NCBI GenBank assembly: GCA_005239585.1
Contig: SBBU01000028.1
Location: 1 to 11,603, forward strand
DNA: 11,603 nucleotides
Direction: 5' to 3'
Source of the DNA: Planctomycetaceae bacterium
GTDB lineage: Bacteria; Planctomycetota; MHYJ01; SBBU01
Positions 5,382 through 11,603 of this stretch are shown here, in pieces (the stretch's first letter is position 1; the number at the start of each line of letters is the position of its first letter). Below the pieces are notes generated by a model. It had not been told where the DNA came from. It worked only from the letters and a program-made list of their open reading frames with translations, and did not search any database. Made by a program: the position numbers and the translations under genes.

Positions 5382-6082
5382 AATCTTCTCCTAATTAAAA
5401 TTATGGCCTCCCTTAGATTATCAGTGAAATCGCGATAAGGATTTTCTTTTAAAGGATTCACATAAGCCATCATTGGTTTACCAAAATAAACAGTGATTCT
5501 TTCAGATTTTGGAACATAATTATTTTTTGGGAGGCTTGCATATGTGCCATTTAAACAGACTGGGACAATAGGTACTTTTGCCCGATGTGAAAGTACTGAT
5601 ACGCCACTGTGAAATCTTGCGATCTCCCCTGTTATGGACCTTGTACCCTCTGGATAAAAGATGAGACTATTACCCTTTGAAAGCTCCTTAGAGCATAATT
5701 CAAGGCTTTCCTCGTCAAAATGAGACCTGTCAAATGGGATCACATTAGCTAAAAGATGACTCAACGCCAACAGTCGCCTATTCTTAAAAAAATAATCTCT
5801 TGCTGCAACAGCGCGAATAGAATTTATCCTGAAGATTGGAACACCGCAAAAAATTGCAAGAGTATCAAGATGACTAGAATGGTTTGCCGCAAAGATAATA
5901 CCCTTTGAGCTGTTAAAGGGTGCTCTTCCAAATCTCCTAAAACCATGATAAGAAATAAAAAAGAATCTGATTAACACGTATACAGCAATTCTAATCATCT
6001 TGATGAATGTATTATCTTTGACTCTCTCATAATCTAGCGCAACAGATTCGGACCTGTTTTGTTTAAGCGACAAAACCTTCAA
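5378..6082 (-). CDS. 1-acyl-glycerol-phosphate acyltransferase family protein (PlsC-like)
   Basis: Transfers an acyl chain to a lysophospholipid-type acceptor, usually giving phosphatidic acid, at the inner membrane. The 234-residue protein has a hydrophobic anchor at about 29-46 and the family blocks: NHSSHLD (67-73, the H..D catalytic pair), AARDYFF (93-99), FYPEGTRS (142-149, acceptor phosphate binding) and VPIVPVCLNGTY (170-181). Its product would be the substrate of the cytidylyltransferase encoded just upstream. The start is a TTG that overlaps the upstream stop by 4 bp (TTGA). It has no clear Shine-Dalgarno site, so translation probably depends on coupling. An ATG 28 codons later would remove part of the N-terminus and also lacks a ribosome site. 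An alternative substrate, such as a non-glycerol backbone, cannot be excluded. Confidence 0.92.
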   Translation of the reverse strand: MKVLSLKQNRSESVALDYERVKDNTFIKMIRIAVYVLIRFFFISYHGFRRFGRAPFNSSKGIIFAANHSSHLDTLAIFCGVPIFRINSIRAVAARDYFFKNRRLLALSHLLANVIPFDRSHFDEESLELCSKELSKGNSLIFYPEGTRSITGEIARFHSGVSVLSHRAKVPIVPVCLNGTYASLPKNNYVPKSERITVYFGKPMMAYVNPLKENPYRDFTDNLREAIILIRRRL

Positions 6083-7047
6083 AGGACACCATAAAAATAG
6101 TTAGTAAGAAGCAAGAAGATCGGAGCTGTAAAAGCAATACTATTTATCCTGTCCGTTATCCCTCCGTGTCCTGGGATAACGTTTGCAAGATCCTTGACTC
6201 CGAGATCGCGCTTTATGAATGACAGAATAAGATCACCACACAGCCCTCCAACGGAAAGAACATATGAGATGAGGACAACAAACTCGATTGCGAAATCTGG
6301 AATAAGTATCCTGTGAAGCATCAATCCAAGAACGATGCAAAGTGCTACAGCGCCAAGCGCTCCCTCACAAGTCTTATTTGGACTAAGTTGTGGTATTAAT
6401 TTGTGCCTGCCTATTAAGCTTCCCACCATGTATGCCATAGCGTCATTAACGGCAACAAGAATAAGGAAGAATGAGGCATAGAGAATCCCATTTGATGAGT
6501 TTCTCATCAAAGCAAAATATGAGACAAACCATCCGAAATAAATAATTCCAAATATCGCCATGCTGCACTTTACGCCCATTCCTTTGTAGTCTCGTCGAAA
6601 GATTGGAACGAGCAATACGCTCAAAACTGCACAAAGTGGCATTAGCTGATGAATTTCATAACAAGAAGCAATAACAGTGAGGAATACAAATCCGATTGCC
6701 ATAAAAGATACACAAAGAAGAAGCAAGTCTTTTGATATCCCTGTAGCACGAGCATATTCTAAGAATCCTAATACTGAGATAAGAAAGATCACTATTTGAA
6801 ATGTTATCCTGTCAAAGATTGACCCAAAAATCAGAGGCACCATAATGTACCACATGCCGTATTTGACCCAGACAGATCTGGCATCAAGTCCTCTTCGCTT
6901 CTGGATAAAACTCATAATTGCTACAACAATAGAGGATGATAGAAGAATTGCCCCTGCTGTGGTAATGCTGATACTAAATTGAACATCCTGAGGTACTGAA
7001 CTCGAGAAGATTCCTTGAGTCATGACAAGATTTATCGCAAAAAGCAT
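6079..7047 (-). CDS. Phosphatidate cytidylyltransferase (CdsA family, YnbB-like)
   Basis: Converts phosphatidic acid and CTP to CDP-diacylglycerol in the membrane. The 322-residue product has multiple hydrophobic segments and the CdsA blocks: ND (201-202) in VNDAMAYMVG, SPNKTCEG (222-229), and the signature SFIKRDLGVKD...IPGHGGITDRIN (276-302). The signature normally ends in Asp (DR-hydrophobic-D), but position 302 is Asn (AAT, one transition from GAT). The tail DRINSIAFTAPIF closely resembles E. coli YnbB as I remember it, and YnbB has Asp there. It is the first gene of a five-gene operon and is followed by the acyltransferase with a 4-bp overlap. A perfect extended -10 (TGTTATAAT) lies 14 bp upstream and no Shine-Dalgarno site is seen, so the transcript leader is probably very short. 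An ATG at residue 9 is an alternative start. Confidence 0.92.
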   Translation of the reverse strand: MLFAINLVMTQGIFSSSVPQDVQFSISITTAGAILLSSSIVVAIMSFIQKRRGLDARSVWVKYGMWYIMVPLIFGSIFDRITFQIVIFLISVLGFLEYARATGISKDLLLLCVSFMAIGFVFLTVIASCYEIHQLMPLCAVLSVLLVPIFRRDYKGMGVKCSMAIFGIIYFGWFVSYFALMRNSSNGILYASFFLILVAVNDAMAYMVGSLIGRHKLIPQLSPNKTCEGALGAVALCIVLGLMLHRILIPDFAIEFVVLISYVLSVGGLCGDLILSFIKRDLGVKDLANVIPGHGGITDRINSIAFTAPIFLLLTNYFYGVL

Positions 7048-7060
7048 GCCAATTCAGTGC

Positions 7061-7069
7061 ATTATAACA
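7061..7069 (-). promoter_or_regulatory. Extended -10 promoter element for the lipid operon
   Basis: On the minus strand TGTTATAAT is a perfect extended -10 (TGnTATAAT). No convincing -35 lies upstream, which extended -10 promoters can do without. The predicted start at about 7054 leaves a leader of about 7 bases before the first operon gene. Confidence 0.55.
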
Positions 7070-7130
7070 CGCTATATTACAGGGGGTTATAAAACGTCCT
7101 TGAAACTCACCTAGATTGATACTTTTCTGC

Positions 7131-7145
7131 AGGTATTTTTTACCT
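7131..7145. promoter_or_regulatory. 15-bp palindrome in the divergent region, possible operator
   Basis: AGGTA, TTTTT, TACCT is a perfect inverted repeat with a 5-base spacer, placed between the lipid operon promoter and the uvrA promoter. A direct repeat ATTGATAC also occurs at 7115-7122 and 7166-7173, the second overlapping the uvrA -35. A repressor site serving one or both promoters is possible. The sequence matches neither the E. coli nor the Gram-positive LexA box. Confidence 0.25.
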
Positions 7146-7166
7146 ACACAAAGCTCTTTTTGTTAA

Positions 7167-7195
7167 TTGATACACTTGGATATAAAGGATATCAT
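7167..7195 (+). promoter_or_regulatory. Sigma70-type promoter for uvrA
   Basis: TTGATA (7167-7172) and TATCAT (7190-7195) are separated by exactly 17 bp, each one mismatch from consensus. The predicted start at about 7202 gives a leader of about 19 bases, with no Shine-Dalgarno site before the uvrA ATG. Confidence 0.55.
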
Positions 7196-7220
7196 TATAC
7201 TTGCCGTATTTTAAAAACTC

Positions 7221-10058
7221 ATGGAAAATAGATACATATCCATAAAAGGGGCCAAGGAGCATAACCTAAAGAATGTCGATATTGAGATCCCTCGAAATAA
7301 GTTGGTTGTGATCACTGGGCTTAGCGGATCGGGCAAGTCATCCATCGCATTCGACACTATCTATGCCGAAGGGCAAAGGCGCTATGTCGAGTCGCTTTCA
7401 GCATATGCCAGGCAGTTCCTTGAGCAGATGCAAAAGCCAGATGTAGAATCGATTGAAGGGTTGCCGCCAACAATCTCGATTGAACAGCGAACAGGGCACA
7501 CAACACCCCGCTCAACTGTCGCAACATCAACAGAAATCTATGATTATCTCAGACTCTTATTTGCGCGGATAGGCAAGCCATTTTGCTACAAGTGTTCAAG
7601 GGAAATTGCCCAACAGACACCTCAGCAGATTATTGAAAAGCTGATGCAGCTTCCTCCTGGGACTAAACTCATGCTCCTTGCGCCGGCAATACGAGGCAAA
7701 AAGGGATTTCACAGAGATGTGCTCGACAAGATCAAAAAACAGGGGTTCGTCAGGGTCAGAGTTAATGGGAAACTCATGGAGATAAAAGAAGTCCCGCCAC
7801 TTGATCGCAATAAGAAACACGACATTGATATTGTGGTAGACAGACTAATCATCTCGCCTGAGGTAAAACCTAGACTATCAGATTCAGTTGAAACCACTCT
7901 AAAAGGTGGTGAAGGTCTCTTGGTCGCTGTATGGGATGAGAATTCAAAAACACATGAGAAACTTTACAGTCAGCTTTATGCATGCCCATACTGCAACATT
8001 AGTCTTGGCGAGATTCAACCGAGACTCTTCTCATTCAACAGCCCTTACGGGGCATGCCAGACATGCGATGGCCTCGGCGCAAAGCTTGAGCTCGATGAGG
8101 AGCTTATAGTCCACAACACAAAACTGTCGCTGAAGGAAGGGGCTATCGAGGCATGGATGAAACTAGGCCACAGAATGGCCACGCGTTACATGTACAAACT
8201 GCGAGAATTTTGTACGTGGTTCAATACACCATTCAGCCAGCAATACGAAAAAATCCCTGAAGACAAGAAGAAAATCCTGCTTTACGGTACAACGAAAGAT
8301 GATGAATCAAAGTATGGATACTACTTTGAAGGCGTAATCCCAAACCTGATCCGTCGATTTGAGAACAGTGAAAGCGAGTTTGTGAAACGACGAATCCTCA
8401 ATTTCATGAATGAAAAGGCATGCACCAACTGCAAGGGTACGCGATTAAGACCTGAGGCTATGTCAATAAAGATCGCTGACAAGAATATACATCAAGTCAC
8501 ATTAATGACCGTTGAGCACGCACTCAAGTTCTTCGAGGAGCTGAATTTATACAAAGAGGAAAAGCATATCGCACGCCTTGTACTTAAAGAGATAAAAAGC
8601 AGGCTCAAATTTCTCTGCGACGTTGGTCTATCCTACCTCACACTTGATCGCAAAAGCGATACGCTTGCAGGAGGTGAGGCACAAAGGATACGCCTTGCCT
8701 CACAGCTTGGCTCAGGGCTTGTTGGTGTTTGTTATGTCCTGGACGAACCAACCATAGGCCTCCATCAGCGTGACAATAGGAGGCTCCTCGATACACTTGT
8801 AAGCCTTAGGAATATGGGAAACTCTGTGATAGTAGTAGAGCACGATGAAGATACAATAAGGTCTGCTGATCATGTAATCGACATGGGGCCGGGCGCCGGT
8901 TCTCATGGAGGTCTAGTCGTTGCGCAAGGCAGGATCGAAGAGATTATCGTTAATAAAAATTCCATGACAGGCATGTATTTGACAGGAGAGAAACAGATCG
9001 ATGTGCCAAGAAAGAGACGTCCCGTTGATCTGGCGAGGTCGGTAGAAGTCAGAGGTGCAAAAGAACATAATCTGAAGGATATAAATGTCAGATTTCCACT
9101 GGGAGTCTTTACAGTAGTAACAGGAGTCTCTGGCTCAGGCAAGTCCTCACTAGTCCATGACATACTCTACAAAGGTCTAAGAAGAACGATCCATAGCTCA
9201 AAAGAAAAGGCTGGGGATCACGATGGAATTTTAGGCTACAATCTAGTAGATCTGATAACAATCATCGATCAAACACCAATTGGGAGGACACCCCGCTCAA
9301 ATGCCGCCACTTACACAGGTGTATTCGACGAGGTACGAAATCTCTACTGCATGACCAAAGAGTCCCGCACTCGGGGCTATCTTCCCGGGAGATTTAGCTT
9401 TAACGTTAGAGGCGGCAGATGCGAGTCATGTAAGGGTCAGGGAGTCAAGATCATAGAAATGCACTTTTTACCAGATATTTATGTAACCTGCGAGGAATGC
9501 AAGGGTAAAAGATACAATCGAGAGACGCTTGAGATACTTTACAAAGGAAAATCAATCGCAGACATCCTTCAGACGTCAGTAGAAGAGTCCTTGCAGTTCT
9601 TCTCGAATTTTCCAAAGATCATATCAATGTTGAAAACACTCGATGATGTCGGCCTCGGCTACATCGCCCTCGGCCAGCCCAGCACAACACTCTCGGGAGG
9701 AGAGGCGCAAAGGATCAAGCTTTCAAGCGAACTTGGCCGGACCCACTCGGGCCACACCTTGTACATTCTTGACGAGCCCACAACAGGCCTTCATTTCCAC
9801 GATATTAAGAAGCTTCTAGAGGTGCTGAATCGCTTGGTAGACCTCGGAAATACAGTGGTCTGCATCGAGCACAACATGCATGTTATCAAAACAGCTGATT
9901 ACATAATCGATCTTGGCCCAGAGGGCGGCGAAGCAGGAGGTCAAGTAGTGATGACAGGTACCCCAGAACAAATCGTAACATGCACAAACTCACACACAGG
10001 ACAGATACTAACTGATTACATAAACAAACAGGCAACTAGAATAAACATCACAACATAG
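7221..10058 (+). CDS. uvrA: UvrABC excision nuclease subunit A
   Basis: ATP-dependent damage-recognition subunit of nucleotide excision repair; it works as a dimer that scans DNA and loads UvrB. The 945-residue product is full length. Half 1 has Walker A GLSGSGKS (33-40), a zinc site C255-C258/C279-C282, an ABC signature LAGGEAQR (482-489) and Walker B VLDEP with D508-E509. Half 2 has Walker A GVSGSGKS (635-642), a zinc site C734-C737/C757-C760, signature LSGGEAQR (824-831) and Walker B ILDEP with D851-E852. The only deviation is Ala for Ser in the first signature. The start is fixed by the conserved N-terminus ([14 protein letters not shown]), although no ribosome site is visible. The gene is divergent from the lipid operon, and the HEAT-repeat gene begins 34 bp after its stop, so the two may be co-transcribed. 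No recognisable SOS box precedes it. Confidence 0.98.
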   Translation: MENRYISIKGAKEHNLKNVDIEIPRNKLVVITGLSGSGKSSIAFDTIYAEGQRRYVESLSAYARQFLEQMQKPDVESIEGLPPTISIEQRTGHTTPRSTVATSTEIYDYLRLLFARIGKPFCYKCSREIAQQTPQQIIEKLMQLPPGTKLMLLAPAIRGKKGFHRDVLDKIKKQGFVRVRVNGKLMEIKEVPPLDRNKKHDIDIVVDRLIISPEVKPRLSDSVETTLKGGEGLLVAVWDENSKTHEKLYSQLYACPYCNISLGEIQPRLFSFNSPYGACQTCDGLGAKLELDEELIVHNTKLSLKEGAIEAWMKLGHRMATRYMYKLREFCTWFNTPFSQQYEKIPEDKKKILLYGTTKDDESKYGYYFEGVIPNLIRRFENSESEFVKRRILNFMNEKACTNCKGTRLRPEAMSIKIADKNIHQVTLMTVEHALKFFEELNLYKEEKHIARLVLKEIKSRLKFLCDVGLSYLTLDRKSDTLAGGEAQRIRLASQLGSGLVGVCYVLDEPTIGLHQRDNRRLLDTLVSLRNMGNSVIVVEHDEDTIRSADHVIDMGPGAGSHGGLVVAQGRIEEIIVNKNSMTGMYLTGEKQIDVPRKRRPVDLARSVEVRGAKEHNLKDINVRFPLGVFTVVTGVSGSGKSSLVHDILYKGLRRTIHSSKEKAGDHDGILGYNLVDLITIIDQTPIGRTPRSNAATYTGVFDEVRNLYCMTKESRTRGYLPGRFSFNVRGGRCESCKGQGVKIIEMHFLPDIYVTCEECKGKRYNRETLEILYKGKSIADILQTSVEESLQFFSNFPKIISMLKTLDDVGLGYIALGQPSTTLSGGEAQRIKLSSELGRTHSGHTLYILDEPTTGLHFHDIKKLLEVLNRLVDLGNTVVCIEHNMHVIKTADYIIDLGPEGGEAGGQVVMTGTPEQIVTCTNSHTGQILTDYINKQATRINITT

Positions 10059-10092
10059 CAGTTGAATTTCACATAGAGTTCATGTTGAATTA

Positions 10093-11544
10093 ATGGGCAT
10101 GTTTGGCATATTTCTCACTGCCTTGGTCCTAGTGACATACAACTTTCAGCAAGAGCCTACAAAAGAGCAAGTACAAGAATTGATCAGAACTTTAAATGAT
10201 GACGATCCGCAGCTACGGGATGTTGCAACAAAACAATTAAGCGAATTGTGGGAGAAAGAGGATGTAATCAAACTTGTAGAACAAGAACTCGCAAAGTCTA
10301 AAGGCCGGAATGAGGAGGTTTTTCAGCGCTGCCAGAAAATTCTCAATCTAATAAACTTTCAACGGATGTTGGAAAAGGAAATTGTGGCAGATATAGGCCA
10401 ACAAAAAATACTTGAGCTATATGATTCGGATGAAGCTGTCATCCTATCATTCTTTCAGAAATTGATAGGTGATCAGTCGCTCAAGACCAAATATCGTCTA
10501 ACCGATCAGTCCAAACTAGGGACCATCTCACGCTGGGTAGCAAACCGCCTGCAATCCACTGACACAAAGAAAACCTTTCTCATGTTCTTGACTATCCCAT
10601 ACCCTATGAAACTTGAAAATGCAGAGGGATGTGCCGACGGTGTTGTGCTGCTCCTAAATGATCAATCTAAGGATATAAGGCTTCAGGCCGTGACAGCACT
10701 CGGCCAGCTCGGTGCAAAACGGTACGCAAAAGAGATTGCTGAGAGGCTAAAAGACAAGGATCCATCCGTAGTAAACAGTGCAGTCTCTACACTGAGTAAA
10801 CTAGACGCAAGGGAATACGCCAACGATATTGCAAAACTGTTGGGAACTTTAAAAACTACTGCAAAGGCAGTGATTATCAATGTCCTGGCAAACTTTGACT
10901 CTAAAGAGCACGCCAAAGATATAGCCTTATGTTTAAAAGACCCAGATCTTACAGTTCGCTCCTCGGCAATATCTGCCCTTGCTAAACTGTCTGCCAAGGA
11001 TTACGCCAAGGATATAGCCAAATTTCTAAAAGATGTTAACCCTGAGATCAGGGCAAATGCAATCCTTGCCCTTGGCAACCTCGACGCAAAGGAATTCGCC
11101 AATGATATCACAGCACTTTTATCAGATGTCGTAGAATCTCACATGTATGAACCCGAAGGAATCAAAATTCCAAAACCAGTTGCCGCTATCGCAGCCAAAA
11201 CCCTGGCGCAATTAAAGGTAAAAGATGTTGCCAAGGCACTTGCCGAGTCACTCAAGATCGAAAACAATGCTATAAGAAGCTCCAGCTTAGAGGCACTTGT
11301 TGAGTTGGACGCTAAAGAATATATCAAAGAGATCGTCCCTTTACTGAATCAGAAAGATCAGCAGCCTGATAAGTATTACTGGATGCTTACACCTGTAAGA
11401 GGTCAAGCTGCACTTGCCCTTGGAGCACTCAAGGCAACAGAATACGCCAAAGATGTGGCAGGCCTCCTAAAAGATAATAACCCAACTGTGCGTAGCCTTG
11501 CAGCCGTAACCGTTACAAAGTGTGTGGGGTGCGGGTGGACATAA
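10093..11544 (+). CDS. HEAT-repeat protein, possibly exported
   Basis: The 483-residue product begins with a hydrophobic stretch (MFGIFLTALVLVTYNF), which could be a signal peptide or anchor but lacks the usual basic n-region. Residues 24-87 look like a divergent HEAT-type pair (LNDDDPQLRDVATKQLSEL). From about residue 180 there are nine tandem units of about 31 residues. Their pattern is YAKDIA..LKD..P.VR followed by A..AL..L.AKE, typical of HEAT repeats of the PBS-lyase type, which form protein-binding superhelices. Units 6 and 8 carry insertions. The ninth breaks off after AAVTVTK and the protein ends CVGCGWT, unlike the other units, so the C-terminus may be truncated or replaced. No ribosome site is visible. 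The gene follows uvrA closely on the same strand. Function is unknown beyond likely protein binding. Confidence 0.85.
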   Translation: MGMFGIFLTALVLVTYNFQQEPTKEQVQELIRTLNDDDPQLRDVATKQLSELWEKEDVIKLVEQELAKSKGRNEEVFQRCQKILNLINFQRMLEKEIVADIGQQKILELYDSDEAVILSFFQKLIGDQSLKTKYRLTDQSKLGTISRWVANRLQSTDTKKTFLMFLTIPYPMKLENAEGCADGVVLLLNDQSKDIRLQAVTALGQLGAKRYAKEIAERLKDKDPSVVNSAVSTLSKLDAREYANDIAKLLGTLKTTAKAVIINVLANFDSKEHAKDIALCLKDPDLTVRSSAISALAKLSAKDYAKDIAKFLKDVNPEIRANAILALGNLDAKEFANDITALLSDVVESHMYEPEGIKIPKPVAAIAAKTLAQLKVKDVAKALAESLKIENNAIRSSSLEALVELDAKEYIKEIVPLLNQKDQQPDKYYWMLTPVRGQAALALGALKATEYAKDVAGLLKDNNPTVRSLAAVTVTKCVGCGWT

Positions 11545-11554
11545 AAAGTTTAAC

Positions 11555-11603
11555 AAAAAACCCTCTCCGCCTATAATTTTGTTAGAACATTTAGGGGAGA
11601 GGG
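11555..11603 (+). terminator. Hairpin with flanking A-tract at the window end, possible terminator
   Basis: After a run of six A's, CCCTCTCC (11561-11568) pairs perfectly with GGAGAGGG (11596-11603), around an AT-rich loop of 27 bases. It lies 16 bp past the HEAT gene stop. The A-tract before the stem would be a T-tract on the other strand, so this could be a bidirectional terminator if T's follow beyond the window. It could instead be one copy of a dispersed CCCTCTCC-type intergenic repeat. The window ends exactly at the stem, so the right flank cannot be seen. Confidence 0.4.

Noticed and set aside
7081..7220. LexA/SOS box upstream of uvrA
   Set aside because: No CTG-N10-CAG or GAAC-N4-GTTC type site is present; only an unrelated AGGTA/TACCT palindrome.
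8661..8690. LAGGEAQR instead of LSGGEAQR in the first UvrA signature
   Set aside because: One conservative substitution in an otherwise complete UvrA; not enough to suggest altered function.
8712..9163. Two overlapping minus-strand ORFs inside uvrA
   Set aside because: They are antisense to conserved UvrA Walker B and Walker A regions and have no motif of their own.
10683..10997. 104-residue minus-strand ORF inside the HEAT gene
   Set aside because: Its Ala/Ser/Leu-rich composition is the antisense reflection of the repeats; the forward frame shows clear HEAT periodicity.
10093..11544. CRISPR-like or tandem DNA repeat in the right-hand gene
   Set aside because: The periodicity is about 93 bp and in frame, and it is degenerate at DNA level. 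It reflects protein HEAT repeats, not a direct-repeat and spacer array.

Overview
The window looks like part of a chromosome from a moderate-GC, Gram-negative-type bacterium. The gene content (an ECF sigma factor with an unusual region 4 tail, an exported-looking HEAT-repeat protein, and several genes without Shine-Dalgarno sites) would fit a planctomycete or another PVC-type lineage. No 16S or other phylogenetic marker settles this, so the placement is tentative.

Layout from left to right. Positions 1-89 carry a 13-bp direct repeat that may be the remnant of an insertion sequence end. It is followed by a tRNA-Leu(CAA) gene (90-163) that lacks the long variable arm expected of leucine tRNAs. 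Next come a pyroglutamyl-peptidase I gene (pcp, + strand) and a pterin-4a-carbinolamine dehydratase gene (phhB, - strand), whose 3' ends overlap. A 110-bp divergent promoter region separates phhB from an ECF sigma factor gene (+ strand), which has a good sigma70-type promoter. The sigma factor stop codon overlaps the ATG of a 27-codon ORF.

The centre of the window (2062-7047, - strand) is a tightly packed five-gene membrane-lipid operon with 4-bp overlaps or gaps of 2-3 bp. In transcription order it encodes a CdsA-type phosphatidate cytidylyltransferase, a PlsC-type acyltransferase, a Methyltransf_20-type methyltransferase, a CDP-alcohol phosphatidyltransferase of the YnbA type, and a fusion of a class V PLP aminotransferase-fold enzyme with a short-chain dehydrogenase. 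The cytidylyltransferase, CDP-alcohol transferase and methyltransferase match the parts of the poorly characterised Escherichia coli ynbABC locus. The acyltransferase and the PLP/SDR fusion extend that set. Together they could acylate a backbone, activate it with CTP, make or tailor an alcohol headgroup, and attach or methylate it. Both headgroup-transfer enzymes have substitutions at usually essential acidic residues. This operon is the best candidate here for an undescribed system.

On the right, divergent from the lipid operon, is a complete uvrA (+ strand) with its own promoter. A 31-residue HEAT-repeat protein gene follows 34 bp later. Its last repeat stops abruptly, just before an A-tract and a hairpin that runs to the end of the window.
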